Assembly: GCA_040752025.1 (NCBI GenBank)
Contig: JBFMFR010000025.1
Span: 1-64,000, forward strand
From: JBFMFR01 sp040752025
Lineage (GTDB): Bacteria > Chloroflexota > Anaerolineae > Anaerolineales > UBA4823
DNA length: 64,000 bases
Direction of reading: 5' to 3'
In this document: one piece after another, positions 24,850 to 33,518 of the stretch
How positions within the stretch are numbered: the stretch's first letter is position 1
Layout of the letters: every line of letters starts with the position of its first letter
Notes under the pieces: generated by a model
What the model was told of the DNA's origin: nothing
The model's database searches: none
What the model saw: the letters and a program-made list of their open reading frames with translations, nothing else
Made by a program: the position numbers and the translations under genes

Positions 24850-24872
24850 CGACCGGACGGTCGGTCCGACAG
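24850..24872. promoter_or_regulatory. second, imperfect TetR operator before the dikinase gene
   Basis: CGGTCGGTCCGACAG (24858-24872) matches the right half of the tetR palindrome at 14 of 15 positions; the left half (CGACCGGA) is degenerate. It lies between tetR and the next ATG at 24904. Confidence 0.6.
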
Positions 24873-24903
24873 GCAAGTCATCCAAGTAGATGGAGTCCAG
24901 AGA

Positions 24904-27570
24904 ATGCAATACACCAAATCGCTCACTGAACTGAAGCGCAGCGACCTGCTTCTAGCAGGCGGGAAAGGCGCCAACCTGGGCGCGCTGCTGCAAGCCGGGC
25001 TGCCCGTGCCGCCCGGGTTCTGCATCACCACAGCCGGATACCGTGAATTTGTAGCTCACAACCACCTGACGGGAGACTTACGCCAGATCTTGAATACTAC
25101 CCAGGCAGACGACCCGGCGGCCCTGGAACGCGCATCGCAGCAAATTCGGGCCCACTTCAGCAATGGGCAAATCCCCCCTGCCCTGGCGGATGAAATCCGG
25201 CAGAGTTATCTTGACCTGTCGAGCCAGCCGCTGGCGGTTGCCGTGCGTTCCTCTGCTACAGCCGAAGACCTGCCGGACCTGTCTTTCGCCGGGCAGCAGG
25301 ATACCTACCTGAACGTGCTCGGTGCAGAAGTCCTTTTGGATGCGGTGGTGCGCTGCTGGGCCAGCCTGTGGACGGGGCGCGCCATCGCCTACCGCGCCCG
25401 CAACGGCATCCCTCACGCAGAGGTCTCGCTGGCGGTGGTGGTGCAGCAGATGGCGCCCAGCGAAGCCGCGGGCGTGCTCTTCACCGCCAACCCGCTGACC
25501 GGCAAGCGCAGCGAAACGGTCATCGACGCCACCCTCGGGCTGGGCGAGGCCCTGGTCTCGGGCCAGGTGCAGCCGGACCATTACGAGGTCGACACCGCCA
25601 GCGGGCGCATCCTGAGCAAAACGCTGGGCGCCAAGGCGCTGGTCATCCAGGGCAAGCCCGGCGGGGGAACGGTTACAAGCACAGCCGACGCCTCCACCCG
25701 CCAGGCCCTGCCCGATGAACAAATCCTGGCGCTGGCGCGCCTGGGCCAGCAGGCCGCGGCCGGCTTCGGCGGCCCGCAAGATATGGAATGGGCCTGGGGG
25801 GACGGGCAGATGTACGTGGTGCAGTCGCGCCCGGTTACCTCGTTGTACCCGCTGCCTGCCAACGTTTCCGCCGAGCCGCTGGAAGTGCTGCTCTCCTTTG
25901 GAGTGTGGCAGGGCATGCTGGACCCTTACACGCCCGCCGGTTTCGACGTTTTCGACCAACTGGTAACCGACCTGGGGGGGTCGTTCGGCGCAAAGGTTGA
26001 AGCCGGGCAGCAGCGCGTCCTGCTCAACGCCGGGGAGCGCATCTTTCTGAACGTTACCGGCCTGTTGGGCAACAGCTTCGGCCGCCAGTTCCTGTCTATT
26101 TTCGTTGCCGCCATCGATCCGGCCAGTGGGTCGATCCTGGCTTCCGTGATGGAGGACGAGCGCTTCGCGCCCACGGGCGGGGTCAGCCTGCGGACCAGGC
26201 TGCGCCTGCTGCGCGCCTTGCGACCGGTAGCGCTGAACGTGGCCTTCAACATCTTATTTCCTCAACGCGGGCGGGAGCGCTTGCAAAAGACGATCGACGA
26301 TAGCTATACGCAACTCCAGGAGCGCTACGCCGCGGTACATACACTGCCCGAACTGGCCGCGGCGATCGAGGATCCCCCGACGAACCAGGTAGCGAAATTG
26401 ATGCCCATCCTGGTGGCAGCCGTAGCCGCCGGGCAGGGCGCTCCGCTGCAAATCCTGGCGCGCCTGGCCGCGCACCTGCCGCGCGGACCAGAGCTAGTAA
26501 TGGAACTGACCCGCGGGCTGCCCTACAACGTCACCACGGAGATGGACCTGGCCTTGTGGCAAGCCGCCCAGGCCATTCGCTCCGACGCAGCAGACTCGGC
26601 GCATTTCGGTCAGGAGGAAGTCAGCACTCTGGTGAATGCCTACCATACAGGAAGCCTGCCGGCCACCACCCAGGCCGCCATTGCCCGCTTCCTGGCGCGC
26701 TACGGGCGGCGCGGCGTGGGCGAGATCGACCTGGGCCGCCCGCGCTGGGACGAAGACCCTACTCCGCTCTTCCAGGTTTTGAAGAGCTACTTGCAAATCA
26801 ACGAGAACCAATCACCCGAAATCCAATTCAAGCGCGGCGCGGCCATCGCCCGGCAGGCTGAAGAACAACTGGTGGCCGCCTTCCGCGCCAGCCCGGGCGG
26901 GTGGCTCAAAGCCAGGCTGGCGCGCTTCCTGGCGCGCCGCGTGCGCGAGCTGGGCGGACTGCGCGAGTCGCCCAAGTTCGCCATCATCCAACGCCTGGGG
27001 ATCTTCCGCCAGGCGCTGCTGGCCGCCGGCCGGGAACTGGTAGAGCAAGGCCAGTTGGACAGGCCGGATGACATCTTCTTCCTGCATTCTGCCGAGTTGA
27101 AAGTTTTCAAAAACGATCATGAACCCGACTGGAAAGCCTTGATCGCTGAGCGCCGGACCACCTACCAACGCGAGCTGCGCCGCAAGCGCGTGCCGCGCCT
27201 GATGTTGAGCGATGGCAGCGCGTTCTACGACGCGCCGCTGTCGTCCTCAGATGGCGCCAACACCCTGTCCGGCAGCCCGGTCTCCCCCGGCATCGTGGAG
27301 GGTGTGGTGCACGTGGTGTTCGACCCGCACGGCGCACAGCTTGCCCCGGGCGAAATCCTGGTCTGCCCGGCTACCGACCCGGCCTGGACGCCGCTCTTCC
27401 TGGCGGCTGGCGGGCTGGTCATGGAAGTGGGCGGGATGATGACGCATGGCTCGGTGGTAGCGCGTGAATACGGCATTCCAGCCGTGGTGGGCGTGCCGCG
27501 TGCCACCGAGCGGCTGCGCACCGGGCAGCGCGTGCGCGTGGATGGAGCTACTGGGAAAATCACCCTATAA
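24904..27570 (+). CDS. PEP-synthase-like dikinase, rifampicin-phosphotransferase architecture
   Basis: 888 residues. An N-terminal ATP-grasp domain of the PPDK/PEP-synthase type spans about 1-320 (LAGGKGANLGAL, VRSSATAEDLPDLSFAGQQDTYLNV, QDMEWAWG ... VQSRPVT). A long helical middle domain follows (about 330-780), and the protein ends in the swivelling phosphohistidine domain with GGMMTHGSVVAREYGIPAVVGV, His848. The C-terminal PEP/pyruvate-binding barrel of PpsA is absent. This ATP-grasp / middle / His order and the length are those of rifampicin phosphotransferase and related enzymes that phosphorylate a small substrate via ATP and a His carrier. TetR control suggests an inducible resistance or detoxification enzyme. 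Substrate unproven. Confidence 0.85.
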   Translation: MQYTKSLTELKRSDLLLAGGKGANLGALLQAGLPVPPGFCITTAGYREFVAHNHLTGDLRQILNTTQADDPAALERASQQIRAHFSNGQIPPALADEIRQSYLDLSSQPLAVAVRSSATAEDLPDLSFAGQQDTYLNVLGAEVLLDAVVRCWASLWTGRAIAYRARNGIPHAEVSLAVVVQQMAPSEAAGVLFTANPLTGKRSETVIDATLGLGEALVSGQVQPDHYEVDTASGRILSKTLGAKALVIQGKPGGGTVTSTADASTRQALPDEQILALARLGQQAAAGFGGPQDMEWAWGDGQMYVVQSRPVTSLYPLPANVSAEPLEVLLSFGVWQGMLDPYTPAGFDVFDQLVTDLGGSFGAKVEAGQQRVLLNAGERIFLNVTGLLGNSFGRQFLSIFVAAIDPASGSILASVMEDERFAPTGGVSLRTRLRLLRALRPVALNVAFNILFPQRGRERLQKTIDDSYTQLQERYAAVHTLPELAAAIEDPPTNQVAKLMPILVAAVAAGQGAPLQILARLAAHLPRGPELVMELTRGLPYNVTTEMDLALWQAAQAIRSDAADSAHFGQEEVSTLVNAYHTGSLPATTQAAIARFLARYGRRGVGEIDLGRPRWDEDPTPLFQVLKSYLQINENQSPEIQFKRGAAIARQAEEQLVAAFRASPGGWLKARLARFLARRVRELGGLRESPKFAIIQRLGIFRQALLAAGRELVEQGQLDRPDDIFFLHSAELKVFKNDHEPDWKALIAERRTTYQRELRRKRVPRLMLSDGSAFYDAPLSSSDGANTLSGSPVSPGIVEGVVHVVFDPHGAQLAPGEILVCPATDPAWTPLFLAAGGLVMEVGGMMTHGSVVAREYGIPAVVGVPRATERLRTGQRVRVDGATGKITL

Positions 27571-27667
27571 TTTCGTCCCAATCGTGTCCCACCTGGACCT
27601 GGGGGCTTTTCTTTGGGGCGTTTTTTTGCTATGCTATACGTGGTGATCTTCTTCGACACGGTGCGTG

Positions 27668-28459
27668 ATGGACCGAAAATTCTCAGGGCAGCTCGATGAA
27701 TATATGCGGCAGGCGGGCCTTTCGCTGCGGCGTGTGGCCAGCCAGTCGGGTATCCCCCACCAGACGATCTTCAACTGGCTAAAGGGTTCGCAGCCACGCT
27801 GGCACGCGGCCCTACCCGAGGATTTGCACCGCCTGGGAGCTACGCTCAATCTCACCGATAGCGAGATCACGCTTCTATTGCGGTTGGCCGGGTGCGTTTC
27901 GGCGCGATCAGGATTGTTTGAAATGCAGGAGGTTCCCATGCAAAGCTCTTTTCGCATCCCCAAAGGATGGTTCGTTACGGGCGATGCCCCGGATCAGTAC
28001 GAAATCGGCGTAGATCCTTCCGTCACCTACGAAAACCGGCCGTGCGTGACCATCAAAGCTGGCCCAGAACCCGCCGAGTTTGCCGCGCTGGCACAACAGA
28101 TCAAGGCTGAAGCCTATCGCGGTAAGCGCCTGCGCTTCTCTGCCGCATTACGTTCAGCAGACCTTGAAAACCGGGCTGCCCTGTTTATGCGCATCAGCGG
28201 GTCGAATGGGAAAATGCTCGCCTTCGACAATATGCGCAACCGCTACATCAGCGGCACGAACGATTGGGCGCACCACGCCCTTGTCCTGGATGTAGCTGAG
28301 GAGGCTGAAGACATTATCTTTGGCGTTCTTTCCTCGCTGCAAGGGCAGGTCTGGATGGCAGACGTGCATCTGGAGGCGGTCGATCGCAGCGTGCCTACAA
28401 CTGACCTGCTCGACGAAATCGCCCCATATTTTCCAGTCAACCTGGAATTCGAGGAATGA
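27668..28459 (+). CDS. XRE-type HTH protein with C-terminal jelly-roll-like domain
   Basis: 263 residues. Residues about 5-50 form a Cro/XRE helix-turn-helix (AGLSLRRVASQSGIPHQTIFNWLKGSQPRW). Residues about 95-250 form a separate beta-rich domain (PKGWFVTGDAPDQYEIGVDP ... KRLRFSAALRSADLENRAALFMRI ... DWAHHALVLDVAEEAEDIIFGVLSSLQGQVWMADVHLE) that resembles carbohydrate-binding-like jelly rolls fused to several types of regulators. The effector is unknown. The gene stands alone between the dikinase and the protease; AGGTTCCC-like internal signals do not suggest a second start. Confidence 0.7.
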   Translation: MDRKFSGQLDEYMRQAGLSLRRVASQSGIPHQTIFNWLKGSQPRWHAALPEDLHRLGATLNLTDSEITLLLRLAGCVSARSGLFEMQEVPMQSSFRIPKGWFVTGDAPDQYEIGVDPSVTYENRPCVTIKAGPEPAEFAALAQQIKAEAYRGKRLRFSAALRSADLENRAALFMRISGSNGKMLAFDNMRNRYISGTNDWAHHALVLDVAEEAEDIIFGVLSSLQGQVWMADVHLEAVDRSVPTTDLLDEIAPYFPVNLEFEE

Positions 28460-28623
28460 TGCGCCAAACATAATGAGCGGCGCGGCGATAATCATTTGAC
28501 GTTTCTTGATTATGGTCGCGATCAAATTGTGCAACATTCAGTTTATGTTGTCGAATCCCATTCGACCACATAAAGGGGGTGCGCCCAATTTTGCCAGCCC
28601 GGGTCTAGAAAAGGATGTGCAAG

Positions 28624-31401
28624 ATGGCTAAGATTTTTATATGCTCGATCAAGGTGGGTCTGATTTTTCTGGTCGTTGCAGCTTTTTACGCCTTGGGCGT
28701 TACCCCGGGCGCAATCGTTGTTCATGAAGGCAGCATAAACCTCCTCGAAAATATTCCAGCCGCCCACGCCGAGGTCAACCAGACGGTTCCGGTGGTGGTG
28801 ACCATCAGCCGCGTGGACGCCTTCTGCGACCCGGAGGCTTCAGGGCAGGATTTTTACGCCGATGTGATGATCGGCCTGCACGGCTTCACCTCGGAGGAAG
28901 ATGCCGGGGATGACGACAACCACATCCGGCCCAACTGGACCTTCCGGAATCCAGAGGTCGACGCGCACGATAGCGCGCTACCGGTCTCGATCAAGATCCA
29001 GGATATGGACAATGGGCGGCAGTTTCCCATCGATCCGGATGATCTGGTTGACATCCATCCCGACGGAGATCGAGTGATGCTACACATCACCTATGACGTT
29101 GCCAGCGGAGAATGGGCAGTAGATGAAGGCCCAGATGGACCGGCCGGCGATGGACCCTTCGGGCACAACGGAGTCTGGCGCGGCTCCAGCGGTACGGACT
29201 GCGCCGAAGTGGAATTCGACATCAGTTCCAGCGGGCTGGGCGACACAGATGGCGATGGCCTGTTGGATAATTGGGAGGAATTCGGCCTGGACACCGACGG
29301 CGATGGCAACGTGGATGTGGATTTACCCGGCATGGGAGCGCGGCTCGACCACAAAGATCTGTTCGTCGAAGTGGATTGGATGAACCATCCTGCCGCTCCT
29401 GGCGCGCACAGTCACGAGCCCTGGCAGGCAGCCTGGGTCCCGGTGTATCATGCCTTCAACGATGCACCAGTGCCTAGCCCGGATGGCACCACCGGCATCA
29501 AGCTGCATGTGGACACAGGCACGCTGTATTCAGCCGGCGCCTGGGGGCCCATTGACTGCGACCGTGATGGCATTGCAGTCCCCGGCGACATGGACTGCGA
29601 TGGCGATGGCATCATCGATATTGGCAACCTGGGTATCCTGGGGAGCGGCACGCCCGGAGGAGGCCAGGCTCTTGCCGAAGTTCAATTTCTGGACTTTTTA
29701 GGAGATGGTTCAATAAACGACTTTTACGCCTTCAAAACGATCCATTTCGACCCTGTGCGCCAGCAGGTCTTCCATTATGCAGTTTTCGGACACGACCTGA
29801 ACGCCGCCGCAGCCATCAACGGTGTCAGTGGGCGCGGGGAAATCTTCGGCAACGATTTCCTGGTTACCTTAGGACAATGGGGAAATGGTGGAATCAGCCC
29901 GGCCTCTGGACTATCCATCCGCGGAACTGTGATCCAACACGCAGGCACGTTCATGCACGAATTGGGCCACAACCTGAACTTGCGGCACGGAGGCGCCGAC
30001 AGTGATAATTACAAGCCCAACTATCTAAGCATCATGAACTATTCGCATCAGGGAGGCATCCTGGGATTGACCGCGAACGACGGCCTGGACTTCTCACCGC
30101 GCGCCCTGCCGGTATTGACCGGCGGGATATTGGATGAAAACAACCTGGATGAGTGCCAGGCTTTGAACGATCCACGCCCGGGGGCTTCCGCCGAATGGAC
30201 CAACAACGCCGCCCCAGCGGTTCACCACTGGATCGCATTCGGGCCGGATGGCAAGATCGATTGGAACTGGGACAATGCCGGCACAGCAGATAACGGCGTT
30301 ACGTGTGGCAACCCACCCAACCTCGCCCGGGATCTAAATTTCCGTGACGGAGGCGCCATCAACCTGGATATCTTGCAAGGGCACAACGATTGGACAGGCG
30401 GCGATCTACGCCTGGATTTCCGCCACAGCGGCAACTTCGCCAACGGCGTGCCCCTGGAGATGGTCGAAGAAATCACCCTGGCAGAAGCAGAGGAAATCGC
30501 CATCGCGCGCCCAGATGTGCTGGAACTGACCTCACCCACTCAATTCTGCCCCACGGCCAGCCTGGCAAACTTCGATATTTTTCCTCCTGGCATGCTGATT
30601 ACTCACCAGGTGCCCGGCGTAACTTTTGTGGATAATGTACATGTTGACCCGATCATCCGGGGTATCGCCCAGCGCGGCGGTGTGCCAACTGCTTCGATGC
30701 CAAACTCCCTATATGGGAACCCACAGCCGGGCCCTTCCAGTTTCGGCATTCCCCTGATCATTTTGTTCAATGCCCCGGTTTACCGGGTGGGGATGTACAT
30801 CGGCAATGGTGGAGCCGGAACCACCCCGGCAACCCTGCGCGCCTACGACTCGGGCGGGAATCTGATCGGCTCAGTCAGCGACCCGGCCGGACAGGCAGTG
30901 ACCGAGTTCCTGGGCATCTACGCCCTGGAAGGCGGCATCCGCCAGGTACAGCTCGATTACAGCCTGTCCTCGCTGGCCGAGGAGATCGACAATTTGATCT
31001 TCGACACGTGCGAATCCATCCCAACACCCCCGATCGTGGCGACAGAACCGTTCTCTTACACCGTGCGCTCGGAATATTTCGTGCGCACCCCTGGAGGCGG
31101 CGGAGAACAGGAAGTGGTGATCACGCCCATCGAAGATGTGCTCGTTCAGATTGACACAGAGTTCGAATTGACCACATTCAGCAGCACGATCGAACGCAAT
31201 GGCTCGATGCTACTTGTGGCTCCACTTTGGGCGCTGGGGCCCGGCAACCAAATGCTGGCCTTCTCGCACTGGCGCATGGATGAATTCTTGCTTTTTCCGC
31301 AGGGCCAGACTGAAATCAGCGTGGAAGTTGATCACAACACCACTTACACCGCCGTCTACCAGATGGCCTACCGCTACTACCTACCCCTGGCCAGCAAATG
31401 A
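28624..31401 (+). CDS. secreted metzincin-like zinc metalloprotease with Ca-binding repeats
   Basis: 925 residues from the ATG at 28624 (AAAAGG nine bases upstream; an ATG at 28615 is too close to it). A signal peptide covers about 1-25. HELGHNLNLRH (His445, Glu446, His449, His455) is the extended HExxHxxxxxH zinc site of metzincins, and SIMNYS about 20 residues later fits the Met-turn. Before it, DTDGDGLLDNWEEFGLDTDGDGN and DCDRDGIAVPGDMDCDGDGI are Asp-rich loops of the thrombospondin-3/EF-hand type that bind calcium. The C-terminal 350 residues contain two beta-sandwich-like parts and end YYLPLASK. Likely an extracellular protease. Confidence 0.8.
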   Translation: MAKIFICSIKVGLIFLVVAAFYALGVTPGAIVVHEGSINLLENIPAAHAEVNQTVPVVVTISRVDAFCDPEASGQDFYADVMIGLHGFTSEEDAGDDDNHIRPNWTFRNPEVDAHDSALPVSIKIQDMDNGRQFPIDPDDLVDIHPDGDRVMLHITYDVASGEWAVDEGPDGPAGDGPFGHNGVWRGSSGTDCAEVEFDISSSGLGDTDGDGLLDNWEEFGLDTDGDGNVDVDLPGMGARLDHKDLFVEVDWMNHPAAPGAHSHEPWQAAWVPVYHAFNDAPVPSPDGTTGIKLHVDTGTLYSAGAWGPIDCDRDGIAVPGDMDCDGDGIIDIGNLGILGSGTPGGGQALAEVQFLDFLGDGSINDFYAFKTIHFDPVRQQVFHYAVFGHDLNAAAAINGVSGRGEIFGNDFLVTLGQWGNGGISPASGLSIRGTVIQHAGTFMHELGHNLNLRHGGADSDNYKPNYLSIMNYSHQGGILGLTANDGLDFSPRALPVLTGGILDENNLDECQALNDPRPGASAEWTNNAAPAVHHWIAFGPDGKIDWNWDNAGTADNGVTCGNPPNLARDLNFRDGGAINLDILQGHNDWTGGDLRLDFRHSGNFANGVPLEMVEEITLAEAEEIAIARPDVLELTSPTQFCPTASLANFDIFPPGMLITHQVPGVTFVDNVHVDPIIRGIAQRGGVPTASMPNSLYGNPQPGPSSFGIPLIILFNAPVYRVGMYIGNGGAGTTPATLRAYDSGGNLIGSVSDPAGQAVTEFLGIYALEGGIRQVQLDYSLSSLAEEIDNLIFDTCESIPTPPIVATEPFSYTVRSEYFVRTPGGGGEQEVVITPIEDVLVQIDTEFELTTFSSTIERNGSMLLVAPLWALGPGNQMLAFSHWRMDEFLLFPQGQTEISVEVDHNTTYTAVYQMAYRYYLPLASK

Positions 31402-31437
31402 GCGGGATCAAGAAAGCACAGCTCAGGTTGTGAATGC

Positions 31438-31472
31438 GTGAGCAGCGCCGGATACAACCCGGCGCTGCTCAC
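31438..31472. terminator. 14-bp hairpin between convergent genes
   Basis: The arm at 31438-31451 (GTGAGCAGCGCCGG) pairs perfectly with 31459-31472 around a 7-nt loop. It lies between the convergent protease and AlkD genes and could stop transcription from both sides, though no strong T-run follows. Confidence 0.65.
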
Positions 31473-31485
31473 CAGACCAAAGCAA

Positions 31486-32169
31486 TCATCCCCTGGCAGG
31501 CGATCGTTTGCGCGCCAGCGTCTTGCGGATGTAAGCAGTCGCGTCCGGCGTTTTGCAACTGGTCTGGCCGTGGTCTACCTGCACTTTACCGATGTGCTGC
31601 GCCGCGGCCAGGGCTTGCTGCTCCAGGGCTGGAGTACGGATGCCGATGGCGATCAGGGCCGAGTTCATAGCATGGCGCACGCGATTCTTGCGGGTGTGAA
31701 TCTCGGCCTCGATCGTATTCAGGTACGGCTCGAAGAAAGCCTCAGGCAGTTGGGCATCTTTCATCGCCAGATGCGCCAGCAAATCCCAGCCGGCCTGCCC
31801 CACCCACTCACCATCTTCCTCAGTCCAGCGCGCCATCAACTGGCGAGCGAAGGGCGTCTGGCTGGCGAAAGCCGAGAAGGCATCGGTGATCACGTAGTTG
31901 TCCAGGTCCTGCACCCAGACCTGTAACAGCTCGAGCGTGGCCGCCTGCGGATCAGCGATCATCAGGGCCAGCAGGCGCGCCTCGTGGTTACCGCTGGCCC
32001 AAAGCTGCTGGGCCAGGGCGTGATCCGTCTTGATCTGCTTCTTGAGCGCCTTCAAATTGGCAAAGCTGACGCCGAACTGGTTCTCGCCTACACCGTGCCG
32101 GCGGTAGACTTTGCGGTTCTGCTCTGTACCATAGGCTTGCAAAGCCTGTATTACCTCGTTTACATCCAT
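31486..32169 (-). CDS. DNA alkylation repair protein (AlkD-like HEAT repeat)
   Basis: 227 residues, almost entirely helical, with the AlkD-family pattern FGVSFANLKALKKQIKTDHALAQQLW, HEARLLALMIADP, WVQDLDNYVITDAF and GWDLLAHLA. AlkD is a HEAT-repeat glycosylase that removes N3- and N7-alkylpurines without base flipping; other family members bind DNA without catalysis. The extreme C-terminus is basic. Stands alone on the minus strand. Confidence 0.85.
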   Translation of the reverse strand: MDVNEVIQALQAYGTEQNRKVYRRHGVGENQFGVSFANLKALKKQIKTDHALAQQLWASGNHEARLLALMIADPQAATLELLQVWVQDLDNYVITDAFSAFASQTPFARQLMARWTEEDGEWVGQAGWDLLAHLAMKDAQLPEAFFEPYLNTIEAEIHTRKNRVRHAMNSALIAIGIRTPALEQQALAAAQHIGKVQVDHGQTSCKTPDATAYIRKTLARKRSPARG

Positions 32170-32217
32170 ATTTACACCTCTAAAATTGTTACTTCGTAGT
32201 TCAAGTCAAGTGTGTTT

Positions 32218-32676
32218 TTAGTTATCCCAGGCTTGTAGCTCCAGGATGTTGCCTTCCGGGTCGGTCACATAACACCAGGTAACTCGCGCCCCACTGGCAG
32301 TTTGCAATGTGACCACTTCACCAACAGCATGCCCACCAGCCGCCAGCACCTGCTCCCGGGCCGCAAGCACATCCGGCACCTGGAAAGCGATGTGTCCGAA
32401 GCCCGGCGCGTTGACTGCGCCCGGACCGCGCTCATGCAGCAGGTTGTAGTTGAAGATCTCCAGGGTCGGGCCGCTATCCCCATAACCGGGCAGGCGCAGA
32501 TGAGCGCCAGTCAGGTGCGCACCAGGCACGCCGGTACCGGCTTCGAGCGCCGCCCCCTGGAAATCGCGCTCGGGCGGCACGGGCGTGCAGCCGAAAACTT
32601 CCTGGTAGAAGCGCGCCAGCGCCCGCCAGTCGCGGGCGATCAGGTTGGTGTGCACGTAACGGGCATTGGGAATCAT
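32218..32676 (-). CDS. VOC-superfamily (glyoxalase/dioxygenase-like) protein
   Basis: 152 residues with two beta-alpha-beta-beta-beta modules. YVHTNLIARDWRALARFYQEVFG at the N-terminus and FGHIAFQVPDV plus DPEGNILELQAW in the second half supply the His and Glu positions expected for the metal site. The start codon overlaps the stop of the methyltransferase upstream (ATGA), so the two are translated together. Substrate unknown; members include lactoylglutathione lyases, fosfomycin enzymes and extradiol dioxygenases. Confidence 0.88.
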   Translation of the reverse strand: MIPNARYVHTNLIARDWRALARFYQEVFGCTPVPPERDFQGAALEAGTGVPGAHLTGAHLRLPGYGDSGPTLEIFNYNLLHERGPGAVNAPGFGHIAFQVPDVLAAREQVLAAGGHAVGEVVTLQTASGARVTWCYVTDPEGNILELQAWDN

Positions 32677-33467
32677 GATGCATCCTCTTCTGGCGGGCGG
32701 TAAGCGATCGCCATCCGAACAGTCAGGTGCGAGATAAAAATCAGCCTTTCGCCGCGCTGCTCGGCCTGCTCCAGGTCATCTTGCAGGCGCTGCAAGCCGG
32801 CCTGATAAGCTTCATCGCTCAACAGGGCGAGCTGCGAGACCATATGCTTCTGCAGGAACGGGTCCTGGAGCACTTCGTGCCCCACCCAGCTCTTGGAGAT
32901 GGTCTCTACCAGGCGGCAATCGATGCCCTGGAAACCCGCCTGCTGCATCCAATCCATCACCTGCTCCCAGGGCGGGAAGCGCTTGAGATCGGTTTCGTGC
33001 GTGCCGGGGAAATACTGGTAGATGTACCACTGGTCGCGACGGGCATACAAATCGCTGCCGATGACCGCCAGCGCGCCGCCGGGGGCCAGCACGCGGTAGA
33101 CTTCAGTGATATAGGCTTGCGGATCGTCGAAATGGTGCAGCGCGTTCAGGCAGAAGACCAGGCCCAGCGCGCCGTTTTTCAACGGCAGGCGCTCAGCGCG
33201 GCCCTGCATCAAAGCCAGCGGCGCAGCGCGCTGTCGCGCCTGGCGCAGCATGCCCGGCGAGGCATCCAACCCGAAAACGCCGCCAGCCTGGGGCGCCAGC
33301 AGCTCCAACCAGTGCCCGGTGCCGCAGCCCACTTCCAGCACCTGCGCTGCACCCAGGCCTAGCAGCACATCCTTCAACGCCGTTTCTTTGGGATCAGCTT
33401 CCCGCAGGGTATAGCGCTGGTTATATTGGTTGGCGATCTGGTTGTAATCCAGGCGTGGTTTGCTCAT
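32673..33467 (-). CDS. class I SAM-dependent methyltransferase
   Basis: 264 residues. VLEVGCGTGHWLELLAP (motif I), VFGLDASPGMLRQARQRA (motif II), LVFCLNALHHFDDP (motif IV) and VYRVLAPGGALAVIG (post-motif) define a Methyltransf_11-type fold. The C-terminal 90 residues are helical and probably form the substrate lid. It is coupled to the VOC protein by a 4-bp overlap, suggesting one short pathway or a resistance pair. Confidence 0.9.
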   Translation of the reverse strand: MSKPRLDYNQIANQYNQRYTLREADPKETALKDVLLGLGAAQVLEVGCGTGHWLELLAPQAGGVFGLDASPGMLRQARQRAAPLALMQGRAERLPLKNGALGLVFCLNALHHFDDPQAYITEVYRVLAPGGALAVIGSDLYARRDQWYIYQYFPGTHETDLKRFPPWEQVMDWMQQAGFQGIDCRLVETISKSWVGHEVLQDPFLQKHMVSQLALLSDEAYQAGLQRLQDDLEQAEQRGERLIFISHLTVRMAIAYRPPEEDAS

Positions 33468-33518
33468 GCCCGAATTATACTGCCATCTGGTTACACATGT
33501 TTATAAGACAATCCGGCT

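Noticed and set aside
24904..27570. Housekeeping phosphoenolpyruvate synthase (ppsA)
   Set aside because: The C-terminal PEP/pyruvate-binding barrel is absent and the His domain is at the very end, so the gluconeogenic enzyme is unlikely.
28540..28572. Imperfect hairpin before the metalloprotease gene as a riboswitch
   Set aside because: Only a short stem with a mismatch is present and no conserved riboswitch core was recognised.
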